Below, piece by piece: positions 41,913 through 50,054 of a stretch of DNA of 64,000 nucleotides. Position numbers and translations under genes: made by a program. Origin of the DNA: Candidatus Fusicatenibacter intestinigallinarum (GTDB lineage: Bacteria > Bacillota > Clostridia > Lachnospirales > Lachnospiraceae). Within the stretch, counting starts at the first letter, position 1. Every line of letters begins with the position of its first letter. The stretch covers positions 46,964-110,963 of the forward strand of contig DWWU01000012.1 of assembly GCA_019119555.1 (NCBI GenBank). Reading direction: 5' to 3'. Under the pieces are notes generated by a model. The model made no database searches and was not told the DNA's origin. It saw only the letters and a program-made list of their open reading frames with translations.

Positions 41913-43467
41913 TTACGAAGCAGACTGGAGAAAGTATGCCTTCGATGAAGCGGATCATCTGGCAACTGAGGAGGAGCTGAAAGAGAGATATCTTACCGTC
42001 GAATTAAAGAAGGGTAAGAAAATCCCCGCCGGCGGCTTGCCCGTACTCTGTGACGGCCGTACGGCAACACTGAATACAGCAGACGAGATGACTATGATCT
42101 ACGGCGGTACCGGGACAAAAAAATCCCGCCTTCTGGTTTCCGTTCTGCTCTGCGTTCTGGCCATGACCGAAAAAGGCGAAAGCATGATCATTTCGGACGT
42201 CAAAGGAGAGCTCTGCCAGGGCGTCCTTGCCCCGAAGGTCCGGGGCGTGCTGAAGGCCAATGGTTACCGGATCCGTGTAGTGAACCTCCGCGAACTGAAC
42301 GGCGACGGGTGGAATCTCCTGCAGCAGCCGTATGAATTATACCAGAGCGGGCAGACAGAAGAAGCTATGGCTCAGCTGCATGATCTTGTCAGCGCTCTCT
42401 CGTCTTTTTACAACAGGAGTACGTCCGATCCCATCTGGCCAAAAAATGCCCGGGAATACGTGATGGTAATCGCAGTCTTCCTGTTTGAATTCTGTCAGGA
42501 CCGCGACCGGATCAATCTTCTGTCTCTTGCCTCCTATGCAACCAATGAAAGCTGCGAGAACCTGGAAAAGCTTGCGGCCATGCTGCCGGGAAAAAACAAT
42601 AATATCATGACAATGCTCAGAAGCATCCTCTCCCAGTCGGAGCGTACCAGAATGAGCACAATGGCGACGGTTGCTTCCTTTTTCAGCGACTTTATCATCA
42701 ACGAAAAACTGCTGCGGATGCTCAGCGTTTCCACCTTTGAAGTATCTGAACTGTATGAACAGAAAACCGCTCTGTTTCTGATTCTCCCGGATGAAACAGA
42801 CACCTACCGTTCCGTGACAGGACTGATTCTCTCACAGATCAGTGCAGCTCTGGTAAAAGCGGCATATCAGCACGGCGGAATGCTGCCCCGGAGAGTCAAT
42901 TACATCTGCGACGAATTCTGCAATTATTATATCCCCGGCATGGACAGAAATATCAGCGCTCACCGTTCCAGAAACATCCGGTGGTATCTGGTCTGTCAGA
43001 GCAAGAGCCAGCTCCAACAGGCATACCCGAAAGAGTATCCTGTGATTCTCGCAAACTGTAAGAATATCTATTTTACGGGAAGTCCGGACCCGGAGCTTCT
43101 GGAAGAGCTTTCCGAAAAAGCCGGCTACACCAACGAATCCGAAGACGGAACTCCTCGCCGGCTGATTTCTGTATCAGATCTGCGGAAACTGAAAAAAGGC
43201 CGGGAATCTTCCGAGGTCTATATTTCCTCCGGTCCGCTTACCTGGGTGACAGAGCTTCCCGATCTTGACCAGTATGAGTTTCTGCAAGACTATACGGAAC
43301 AGCCTGAACTTCCCGTATACCAGTACCCGCCCCTGAAAGCCTATACCTCTGCGGAAATGCTTGAGGACATGTATAAGCTTCGCCAGGCCTACGAAGACGA
43401 CCTGGCAGGATACGATTCGGAAGAAGACAAAGAACTTGCGGAAAAATATCGGCATATGTTTTCCTAG
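41896..43467 (+). CDS. VirD4/TraG-like coupling ATPase with altered Walker A
   Basis: 523 aa from the ATG at 41896 (GGAACGGAG about ten bases upstream); an ATG three codons earlier has no spacing. The TraG/VirD4 order is clear: IYGGTGTKKSR as Walker A, SMIISDVKGEL, PIWPKNAREYV, ICDEFCNYYIP as Walker B, WYLVCQSKSQLQQAYP and NCKNIYFTGSPDPELLEELSEKAG broken across the next strand. Walker A has Lys where the conserved Gly before Lys-Ser is usual, so activity may be altered. No membrane helices. Coupling proteins of this type feed substrates to conjugation channels, but no channel or relaxase is encoded here. It probably serves the tubulin/Hsp70-like module. Confidence 0.78.
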   Translation: MKQLYSYEADWRKYAFDEADHLATEEELKERYLTVELKKGKKIPAGGLPVLCDGRTATLNTADEMTMIYGGTGTKKSRLLVSVLLCVLAMTEKGESMIISDVKGELCQGVLAPKVRGVLKANGYRIRVVNLRELNGDGWNLLQQPYELYQSGQTEEAMAQLHDLVSALSSFYNRSTSDPIWPKNAREYVMVIAVFLFEFCQDRDRINLLSLASYATNESCENLEKLAAMLPGKNNNIMTMLRSILSQSERTRMSTMATVASFFSDFIINEKLLRMLSVSTFEVSELYEQKTALFLILPDETDTYRSVTGLILSQISAALVKAAYQHGGMLPRRVNYICDEFCNYYIPGMDRNISAHRSRNIRWYLVCQSKSQLQQAYPKEYPVILANCKNIYFTGSPDPELLEELSEKAGYTNESEDGTPRRLISVSDLRKLKKGRESSEVYISSGPLTWVTELPDLDQYEFLQDYTEQPELPVYQYPPLKAYTSAEMLEDMYKLRQAYEDDLAGYDSEEDKELAEKYRHMFS

Positions 43468-43487
43468 TACATCAGACCAATCGCACA

Positions 43488-43575
43488 GAATGCTTTTTCG
43501 AGTGTGCGGGTCAAAAAACGCCGGCGTAGCGGACTGCGCTGAGTATTTTTGATATGTGCTGTCAGGAAAATAGAC
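43488..43575. repeat. Diverged second copy of the giant hairpin core
   Basis: 88 bases align without gaps to the reverse complement of 32322-32409, at roughly three-quarters identity by eye. Both share GATGC/AATGC-TTTTTCGAG, GGCGTAGCGG, CGCTGAG and TGTGCT. The motif AGTACATCAGA, also the arm of the 23980-24041 repeat, lies just upstream at 43467-43477. Confidence 0.7.
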
Positions 43576-43580
43576 AGGTC

Positions 43581-43642
43581 AAAAAAGCAGCCCCGGAATC
43601 CGTTCGTACTCTCTAAGTGGTACGAACAGATTCCGGGGCCGC
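43581..43642 (-). terminator. Intrinsic terminator after the PcfJ-like gene
   Basis: Read leftward: GCGGCCCCGGAATC, GTTCGTAC, a 10-base loop, GTACGAAC, GATTCCGGGGCTGC, followed by six T. Its long GC-rich stem makes it the clearest terminator in the window. Read rightward it could also stop the operon ending at 43467. Confidence 0.85.
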
Positions 43643-43685
43643 TTCATACGAACCGAAATCTGTAAGCTCCTGTCCGCCAGAAATC

Positions 43686-43717
43686 CTGCAGCCATTCATC
43701 CAGCGGAACGGCTGCAG
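43686..43717. repeat. REP-like palindrome, diverged
   Basis: CTGCAGCC and GGCTGCAG perfect outer arms, with ATTCATCCAGCGGAAC inside matching the TTCAGCC core loosely. It is next to the stop codon of the PcfJ-like gene. Confidence 0.6.
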
Positions 43718-43725
43718 AATTTCTG

Positions 43726-45516
43726 TCATACACTTTCCCGCATATCCGGCGTTGTAATCTGCAGGCCTTTCACAGCGGCCCATTTCCGCACAAATCTCTG
43801 CGCCCGTATGTCCGCTTTCTTGTTATAGGCCGCCTTCACCTGAATCACCCGTTTTCCATTTACCTCAATGGTTACAAACGGGACAGACTGCTGCTTCCTC
43901 TGTCTCAGGAAGAAAATCTTTGTCGCTCCCTTTGCCACCAGATCCGCATACATCCGTACGCAATGATGCATCGCCGCGCTTTCTTCCACAAGTTCTCTCG
44001 GAACGGAAGGCGCTTTGACAACATACGGATCTTTGCCGAAAATCTCATTATCCATCTCCGTATTCGTGGTCAGCTCCAGATATTCCGGAGAGGATACCTG
44101 TCTTCTGAAAGCTTCTGCCATCCTGTGATTCTCCATGTCGGTTTTGATATCGACAGCCATATCGTGAGCCTGTTTCAGGTTCGCCGGCGTCAATCCGCCC
44201 GGATACTCTCCGATCTGCCTGCAGCAATATAAATAATCCCTGTACAGTTCATAATCCTCTGTCTTACCGGACGCCAGATATTTGATCATCCGAAATACCT
44301 GCCGGTCGTCAAAGCCCCGGAGCAGCGCCCAATGTCCGTCCGCTCCCGGCTCCCGGGTAATGTTGTTCTCCGCAAGAAAGCGAAGCATCGGTACGGTATA
44401 GGCATCCTGAGGCACACTTAAGAACCGTGGATTGTACTTCCAGATCTTTGAGAGAATTTCGATTACATTCGGCAGCAGCCGGAAATGCTCCGGCCTGAGC
44501 TTTCTCACAACAGACACCGGAACTCCCAGCATCTCTTTTACATTGGTGTAAAGCAACGGATCCAGCAAAAGCTCACTCAGTCCCGGGAAGGCGGCTGCTG
44601 CACAGCAGCCGGACTTCGCAAGCAGTTCAATGCCCTGATGGTACTCGCCGGACAGCAACGGCAGAAGCAGATTGCGCCCGCCATTTTCCCAGTATGCCTC
44701 CAGGCCGAAGGAAGGATACCGTTCTGCAAACCTGTGCACATCCTCTTCTGTGCCGGCTCCGGCCACAACGTTTTCCAGAGAAAACAGCTCTTTCAGATCC
44801 GGAAGTTCCCCTGCATAAAGATAGTGTTCTGAAATCAGCAGGCGGATATGCCGCTTTCCACTGTGAAGCGCCATATTGATTTCAAGAAGCAGCTCATCCT
44901 CTGCAATTTCATGAAGGTTTGTGAAAAGAACTGCGTCCTCCCCGCCAACATCTCCGGAAAGCCGCATGTTCCTTATGGAAAACATGGAATCCTCTGTGCC
45001 TTCCGGAAGCAAATTCCTGTACTCCAGTCCTTTTGTCTTGTAAATATGTACCAGCATCTGTAAGCTGTAGATCCCCTGAACGGTCGGAAATACTTTTCTC
45101 ACAACAGCACTGTCCTCCTCCGTCATTGCCGGCCTCACCCTTCCCTGCCGGATCAGCGCAAGCCACATATCAAGATTGCCATATTTACTGCGCGAAATCC
45201 TGACCTCTCTGGAGCCCCGATACAGTTCCGCAGAAAAGATTCTCTTCCAGCCGCCCCCTTTATACCGGTCTTTGAACCCGGGGCGAAGATATAACACCGG
45301 AGTCACCACATGAAAAGTCAGATGATCCCCCTCCGCCTCCAGCAGATAGAAGTAATCCTGATCTTCCGTCTGCCGTCCAATGATAAAATGCGCCTCCTCC
45401 CCGCAGCTTCCTGCGTGCTTTTTCATGTTATACTCATCCTGAAGAATAATATGACCGCATTTGCTGCAGTAGCACATATTTGTCGAGGCATCCCGTATAA
45501 AACAATATTTTCTCAT
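43726..45516 (-). CDS. PcfJ-domain protein
   Basis: 596 aa. The N-terminus has a zinc-ribbon-like Cys set (MCYCSKCGH, then KKHAGSCG). The C-terminal 150 residues match the PcfJ family: AAMHHCVRMYADLV, then TKIFFLRQRKQQSVPFVTIEV and AYNKKADIRA. PcfJ-like proteins are carried on Gram-positive conjugative plasmids such as pCF10 and by many integrated elements; their biochemical role is not established. The central 350 residues are helical. The gene has its own strong terminator. Its presence points to an element-borne origin of this block. Confidence 0.8.
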   Translation of the reverse strand: MRKYCFIRDASTNMCYCSKCGHIILQDEYNMKKHAGSCGEEAHFIIGRQTEDQDYFYLLEAEGDHLTFHVVTPVLYLRPGFKDRYKGGGWKRIFSAELYRGSREVRISRSKYGNLDMWLALIRQGRVRPAMTEEDSAVVRKVFPTVQGIYSLQMLVHIYKTKGLEYRNLLPEGTEDSMFSIRNMRLSGDVGGEDAVLFTNLHEIAEDELLLEINMALHSGKRHIRLLISEHYLYAGELPDLKELFSLENVVAGAGTEEDVHRFAERYPSFGLEAYWENGGRNLLLPLLSGEYHQGIELLAKSGCCAAAAFPGLSELLLDPLLYTNVKEMLGVPVSVVRKLRPEHFRLLPNVIEILSKIWKYNPRFLSVPQDAYTVPMLRFLAENNITREPGADGHWALLRGFDDRQVFRMIKYLASGKTEDYELYRDYLYCCRQIGEYPGGLTPANLKQAHDMAVDIKTDMENHRMAEAFRRQVSSPEYLELTTNTEMDNEIFGKDPYVVKAPSVPRELVEESAAMHHCVRMYADLVAKGATKIFFLRQRKQQSVPFVTIEVNGKRVIQVKAAYNKKADIRAQRFVRKWAAVKGLQITTPDMRESV

Positions 45517-45623
45517 CTTCAGTCTCCTGTTCTTCCCTCGTACAGCGCCAGAAGGGCGTTAAAATCTCCGATTTTTTCTCTCATCCCCATTCTGGTCAGA
45601 GAAACGAAAACAGCCACCGCGCT

Positions 45624-46346
45624 TTAAGCGAGCTCCGCTTCTGCCCCGGCTGCCTCCAGAGCCTTCTTTATCGTCTCTGCATGCTCCCTGCTCTCCGCAT
45701 ACAGGAAGGCATCCGGCGCGGCATGAACAAGATTTCTGGCCGCGATAAGATTTCCTCCTCCCAGCTCGAACACTTTCTTTATTACCATCACAGGAGAGGG
45801 ACCGGCTTCCCGGATTCTCACACGACAGGACGAATGCAGAGACCCTGATCCCAGAACACGAACAGCCTGATTTACTTCCTCCAGAAAACTCAGCAGATAA
45901 AACGAACAGTCCGGCGCAGCGGAGGCACTTTCATAATCGACAAAGAAAACATATCGCATCTTCAGATTTTTTTCCCCACAGCCCGCATCCGTAAGTGTGA
46001 TTTCCAGACCAAGATGATTCTGAATCAGCTCGCCGGACAGAATGGCCTGCCCCACAGGGATGGAGGCATTCACGGAAAGAGTTTCCACCAATGCAGACAG
46101 CTCCACCCGATCTGAATCTTCCCGGTCGAAAGATATCTGAATCTTCGGACCTGCAGCGGAAGTCACCGACAGCTTTAACGTGTTCTCCTCCCAGGAGATA
46201 TCTGCATGTTCCATCGACGCTTTGCCTGTCCATCTGGCGAACTCATCCAGAAAGCTGCGGAAGGGTTCCCCGATAAAGATACCCTTTTTATCTGCGTCCT
46301 TCTTTATTCTGCAGGAAAGATATGGTACATTTTTCTGTTCTTTCAT
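45624..46346 (-). CDS. Protein with a ribosomal L7/L12 C-terminal-like domain
   Basis: 240 aa. Residues 1-175 form an alpha/beta domain with no clear relative. Residues 178-240 (VMVIKKVFELGGGNLIAA, RNLVHAAP, EHAETIKKALEAAGAEAEL) follow the C-terminal domain of ribosomal protein L7/L12 closely. That domain binds translation GTPases at the ribosome stalk. A copy outside the ribosome is known in scattered bacterial proteins and would let this one bind or compete for translation factors. The ATG at 46346 has no strong ribosome binding site. It lies upstream of the PcfJ-like gene in the same orientation. Confidence 0.75.
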   Translation of the reverse strand: MKEQKNVPYLSCRIKKDADKKGIFIGEPFRSFLDEFARWTGKASMEHADISWEENTLKLSVTSAAGPKIQISFDREDSDRVELSALVETLSVNASIPVGQAILSGELIQNHLGLEITLTDAGCGEKNLKMRYVFFVDYESASAAPDCSFYLLSFLEEVNQAVRVLGSGSLHSSCRVRIREAGPSPVMVIKKVFELGGGNLIAARNLVHAAPDAFLYAESREHAETIKKALEAAGAEAELA

Positions 46347-46371
46347 CCTGACACCCCTTTTCTCTTTTGTT

Positions 46372-46399
46372 GCAGCAGTTCAGCCGACTGAACTGTAAC
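46372..46399. repeat. REP-like palindrome, short form
   Basis: AGCAGTTCAG and CTGAACTGT arms around CCGA, in the leader of the L7/L12-like gene. Confidence 0.75.
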
Positions 46400-46554
46400 C
46401 TTTGGTTTACTATCTGCATTTTACTTCATATTTTCCATTTCGCAGATTTTTTTCTCAAAACAAAGGAAACAGAAAAAGGAAACTGATGAAACGCTGCATT
46501 TCCTTTGTTCTGTACGCGGGCATGCAGACGGTGTGCAAACGTTCAAAGACACAC

Positions 46555-46603
46555 AAAAAGGCCGCCTCATGACGGGATCATCCCACCACATGGCAGCCTT
46601 TCT
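46555..46603 (-). terminator. Intrinsic terminator after the TIR gene
   Basis: Read leftward: AGAAAGGCTGCC, an inner GGGATGATCCC stem, GGCGGCC, then five T. It is about 20 bases past the stop codon. Confidence 0.72.
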
Positions 46604-46624
46604 GAAGGGCTGATCTTCAGCTCC

Positions 46625-47656
46625 TCATACGTTCCTTTTTTCCCTCACCCGCGCAGACGGCGTCACTGCCTGCAGGATTTTTGACGCAAAGGCGGAATCA
46701 GAAGAATAAAGAATCTGATAGATCTGCAAATACATTTCCAGATCCAGCTCAAAGCGCGAATCGTCCAGCCGGATGGTTGTAATCTTTTTTTCACAGTTCA
46801 ACGCTGCATTGACCTCTGCCTGAACATGTTTCGATTTTGTTGAATTCCGGGAACTGAATAAAAAGAAATCCACACAGGCCTCCGACTGTATCTTGGTGGC
46901 AAGGATTTTTCTCCAGTTTTCTCCGCCTTTGATTCCTTCATCATACCAGACCCTGCAGCCTGCCTGCTGCAGCTGCGCCAATACCGGAAATACAACATCA
47001 CTATCCTGATGCGCATAGCTGACAAAGATATAATCTTCTTTTCCTGAATAGGGCATTTCCACATATGTCTTATCATTCAACTCTTTTTCCTTCCTGGACG
47101 CCTTTTCGATCATCCATTCGTACTGTGAATATAAGCCCTGAAAATCAAACAAAGAATCCTCCCCTCCGTAAATCACAATCTCATCGAACAGCTTTCTTTC
47201 CTCCAGCATGATTTTCTTTACCATTTCCCCTGTCTTCAGCCGTGCTTCCAGTTCTTCCCGGGTAAGATCGGGAATTGCCTCAAACATCTTTTTCAGCTGC
47301 AGTTGATCAATATAGACGCCCACAATCGTAACATATCCGCCATAGGCTGCCTTTATCTGCCTGATAAATTCAATAGTATCCGAAGACAGGGTAAGCAGAC
47401 AGTTTTTTCTTCCCCGGACAGAATCAATGATCTGCTCCTTGTTAAATCCTATGAGCATCCCATTATTTTCATAGACAAAATCACAGTTTTCAACTTCTTC
47501 CCGGGACGACTGTTTTCGGCGGTCAAACCTTGCCTGAACCACAGGATCCCCTGGAATATAATTAAATTTCTGAATCAGTTCAAACCCATGCTCTTCGAAA
47601 AAAAGGCGGCTTTTTTTCCCCATTTCCACCGTTGAGCCAAACAGTATAAACAGCAT
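46625..47656 (-). CDS. Guanylate-kinase-like protein with C-terminal TIR domain
   Basis: 343 aa. The C-terminal TIR domain (about 207-335) has YIFVSYAHQDSD, RVWYDEGIKGGENW and SSRNSTKSKHVQAE, with Glu281 at the position of the catalytic Glu of TIR NADases. The N-terminal 200 residues resemble guanylate kinase: FILFGSTVEMGKKS is a P-loop with one extra residue, followed by FDRRKQSSREEVENCDFVYE and MLIGFNKEQI, the order of the GMP-binding segment. If the P-loop still binds nucleotide the domain may sense it and gate the TIR effector; kinase activity is doubtful. Promoter not clear; AGGAGG precedes the ATG. Confidence 0.75.
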   Translation of the reverse strand: MLFILFGSTVEMGKKSRLFFEEHGFELIQKFNYIPGDPVVQARFDRRKQSSREEVENCDFVYENNGMLIGFNKEQIIDSVRGRKNCLLTLSSDTIEFIRQIKAAYGGYVTIVGVYIDQLQLKKMFEAIPDLTREELEARLKTGEMVKKIMLEERKLFDEIVIYGGEDSLFDFQGLYSQYEWMIEKASRKEKELNDKTYVEMPYSGKEDYIFVSYAHQDSDVVFPVLAQLQQAGCRVWYDEGIKGGENWRKILATKIQSEACVDFFLFSSRNSTKSKHVQAEVNAALNCEKKITTIRLDDSRFELDLEMYLQIYQILYSSDSAFASKILQAVTPSARVREKRNV

Positions 47657-47694
47657 AATACCTCCTCGAAGTCATACATTGATATCTGTGTTTT

Positions 47695-47730
47695 GAAAGT
47701 TACAGTTCAGCCAGCTGAACTGTAACTTTC
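47695..47730. repeat. REP-like palindrome, perfect short form
   Basis: Perfect 17-bp arms, GAAAGTTACAGTTCAGC, around CA. It is upstream of the TIR gene and is the best-preserved copy. Confidence 0.9.
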
Positions 47731-47886
47731 GATTTCATGTTCCTCTGTGGAAAGTATAACATAAAAAACCGCTTTCGGCGATTTCGTCTCACAATTTCCG
47801 AAAAGCACGGAACCTCAGGCATCCGGCCTGTCGCGAAACGATTTTCAATGGCGGATGCCGCAATTGTCCCTCCGGAGAAGGTGTCA

Positions 47887-48663
47887 TCAGAATGATCCGT
47901 CTGTCTCCGGGTTTTCCTTATCTTCTGGTGCTTCCTGATCCTCCAGTTCAGCCGGATCCTCCAAATCTTCCAGTTCAGCCAGTTCAGCCAGATCCTCCAA
48001 ATCTTCCGGATCTCCCTGTTTTTCCAGAACCTCCGGACCTGCTTCCGGCTGCTCCGGTTCTTCCACGGTTTCCGCTTCTCCGGAACCAGAGCTTCCAAAA
48101 CGTCTGGACAGACGCACTACCTTTCTGTCTGTACTCTGTCTGTGTTCCAGCGCCCGTCTGAGTGCCTCCCGGACCGCATCTTCCATATCATCCTCGCATT
48201 TGTCCACAGCTTCTTTTGCCGAAAGGTCTCCGAAAATGATATCTACAATTCCCGGCGCATATTTTTCGAACATCATTGCCGGACAATAGATGCTGTTTCT
48301 TACCACGTCTTCCGTGGGCTGGATGCTTCCCGCGCAGTCCACATAACATTTGTAGCGGATTTCGCCGTCTCTCAGATCCAGCTCAAAGTTTCCGTTGTTC
48401 AGCCCGTAATTGGCTCTGCACACAAACTCGGCCATCTTTGCCATCTGTTCATGATCGTCCGCTTCTGCTCCGATCGGCGAAACGGCACATACCTTATAAT
48501 CCTCCTGACGGACCTGAACATAATATTGAACTTTTTTGATCTTACTGCTGATGGAAAGTCCAAAGCAGAAGATTCCTTTCTCTTTGTCAAAGAAAAACTT
48601 CCAGTTATCCTTTGTCAGGAAATTATTGAGCGCCGCCGCAATGCTTTCAGAATATCTCCTCAT
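47887..48663 (-). CDS. YbjN-domain protein with acidic proline-rich tail
   Basis: 258 aa. Residues 1-160 match the YbjN/type III chaperone-like fold: a two-stranded start (KFFFDKEKGIFCFGL), YYVQVRQEDYKVCAVSP, CRANYGLNNGNFELDLRDGE and YVDCAG. YbjN proteins are small folded modulators linked to stress and motility in enterobacteria. The last 80 residues are an acidic tail of EDLEDP-type repeats, probably disordered and able to bind basic partners. Upstream is a weak promoter (48780-48808) and a REP. Confidence 0.72.
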   Translation of the reverse strand: MRRYSESIAAALNNFLTKDNWKFFFDKEKGIFCFGLSISSKIKKVQYYVQVRQEDYKVCAVSPIGAEADDHEQMAKMAEFVCRANYGLNNGNFELDLRDGEIRYKCYVDCAGSIQPTEDVVRNSIYCPAMMFEKYAPGIVDIIFGDLSAKEAVDKCEDDMEDAVREALRRALEHRQSTDRKVVRLSRRFGSSGSGEAETVEEPEQPEAGPEVLEKQGDPEDLEDLAELAELEDLEDPAELEDQEAPEDKENPETDGSF

Positions 48664-48732
48664 ATATATCCTCCTCCCTGTCTGTGGAAATTGTTTTCTG
48701 CAACGGGTATGTCCGCCATTGCAGATGCTGTG

Positions 48733-48761
48733 GTAACCAGTTCAGCCAGCTGAACTGTAAC
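48733..48761. repeat. REP-like palindrome, short form
   Basis: GTAACCAGTTCAGC-CA-GCTGAACTGTAAC with a one-base bulge. Confidence 0.8.
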
Positions 48762-48779
48762 ATGCTGTGCTCTGATAAC

Positions 48780-48808
48780 TCTATCCTAACAGACAAAAGC
48801 AGAGACAA
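48780..48808 (-). promoter_or_regulatory. Possible promoter of the YbjN-like gene
   Basis: On the minus strand: -35 TTGTCT (48803-48808), a 17-base spacer, and -10 GATAGA (48780-48785). Hexamers are imperfect. It would place the REP inside the leader, as for other genes here. Confidence 0.35.
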
Positions 48809-48909
48809 GAATATCTTTTTCAACATTATTTGAAACATGCAAATGAAACACCGAAACACGATGGGCAGCTTCAGCCTGACAAAAGGCTTTATGATGATGC
48901 TGTTTCACA

Positions 48910-48937
48910 GTATCCATTCAGTCAACTGAACGGTTAC
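48910..48937. repeat. REP-like palindrome, degenerate short form
   Basis: GTATCCATTCAG and CTGAACGGTTAC around TCAA. It overlaps the last codons of the PHP gene. Confidence 0.6.
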
Positions 48938-49814
48938 GCTTCATAACCATCGCCCGATAGAATGCCATTCCGTTTGTGGAGGCAAACGGCTGCGGCGCTC
49001 TGTGGCGGTCGGAAGCCACGGAAGGCAGCAGATCATATTTCTGCGCCATATTCTGCAGAAATGTCATTTTCTCCGAATCACCAAGATAAAGCTCATAATA
49101 AACTTCCATTCCGCCAAGCTCTCCCGCAGCTTTTTTAAAGTCTGCGATCAGCTGCTCGATCTCCTCTTCCTCCATGGAATATCCATAGGGATGGGCAAGA
49201 ACGGGAATCCCTCCGGAACGTATGATCTGCCGGACCACCCGATCCAGCGGAGCGTATGCAATATACCTGGTAGACGGAATATAATAAGGGCTGAAATTGC
49301 CGATATGTCTGTCAAACGCATCACTCATATCTTCTGCATACCCCTTGTGAATCAGAACCTCTGCAATATCATGCCTTCCCAGATGTCTTCCCGGCCTTCT
49401 GGCCGTTTCCACCTCCTCCATGCTCACATGAATCCCCCTGTTTTCCAGCTGTCTGAGGATAGCCTCCACATACCTGCTCTTTCCCTCCTGAATTTTCTCA
49501 AAAATGCCGTTGAATTCCTCTGGATTAACACCGTCCGGAAAGAGACCGACCACATGAATTTCCACGGTCTCTCCCCGTGCCGGAACCAGATATGTAACAG
49601 AAAACTCACAGCCGGATATGACCGTCAGATCGCCGGTATGACTGCATTGTGCAAGAGAAAATTTATTATGGTCCGTGATGGCGATCACTTTTAACCCTTC
49701 TTCTTCAGCCATTCGAATCACATCGGAAACCGTATTCTCGCCGTCACTGTTTCTGCTGTGAAGGTGCAAATCGATTCTTCCTTCCTCCGGATCATATTCT
49801 GTATGTTTTTTCAT
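48918..49814 (-). CDS. PHP-domain metal-dependent phosphoesterase
   Basis: 298 aa. The PHP motif set is complete: RIDLHLHSRNSDG (His17, His19), AITDHNKF (about 46-53), GCEFSVTY, PVLAHPYGYS and the late VASDRHRAP. Stand-alone PHP proteins of this size are trinuclear-metal phosphoesterases that act on nucleotides or nucleic acid ends, for example nucleoside 3',5'-bisphosphate phosphatase. It is cytoplasmic. It may clean up a product of the TIR or helicase proteins here, but a housekeeping role is equally possible. Confidence 0.85.
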   Translation of the reverse strand: MKKHTEYDPEEGRIDLHLHSRNSDGENTVSDVIRMAEEEGLKVIAITDHNKFSLAQCSHTGDLTVISGCEFSVTYLVPARGETVEIHVVGLFPDGVNPEEFNGIFEKIQEGKSRYVEAILRQLENRGIHVSMEEVETARRPGRHLGRHDIAEVLIHKGYAEDMSDAFDRHIGNFSPYYIPSTRYIAYAPLDRVVRQIIRSGGIPVLAHPYGYSMEEEEIEQLIADFKKAAGELGGMEVYYELYLGDSEKMTFLQNMAQKYDLLPSVASDRHRAPQPFASTNGMAFYRAMVMKRNRSVD

Positions 49815-49840
49815 CTGATCTCACCTCTCTTTGTGCTGAT

Positions 49841-49865
49841 GCAGCGGTTCATCCGACTGAACGTC
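49841..49865. repeat. REP-like half-palindrome
   Basis: GCAGCGGTTCATCCGACTGAACGTC resembles the family, but the right arm stops early. Leader of the PHP gene. Confidence 0.5.
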
Positions 49866-49896
49866 TTTTTAAGACAACTGTCTCAGGAAATTTTTT

Positions 49897-49945
49897 CAAA
49901 AAAAGACTGCTTCTAACAGCATAATTCCGCACGCAGCAGTCTTTT
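49897..49945 (-). terminator. Intrinsic terminator of the chaperone/protease operon
   Basis: Read leftward: AAAAGACTGC, a 25-base loop with GCTG/CAGC pairing, GCAGTCTTTT, then a T run that continues as TTTGAAAAAATTT. It lies 110 bases past the RCC1-like stop and closes the eight-gene operon. Confidence 0.75.
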
Positions 49946-50054
49946 CATATCTCTCGGCTGTCTTTTCTATAACAAGAGTAGACGTATTTGTATTTACATT
50001 TGTCTCAGACTCAGAACCCTTGATATACGGTGCAGAATTTTTCACAACCATTTA

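Noticed and set aside
21805..43467. Integrated conjugative element
   Set aside because: Two VirD4/HerA-like ATPases and a PcfJ-like gene hint at conjugation, but no relaxase, VirB4, lytic transglycosylase, integrase or attachment site is seen.
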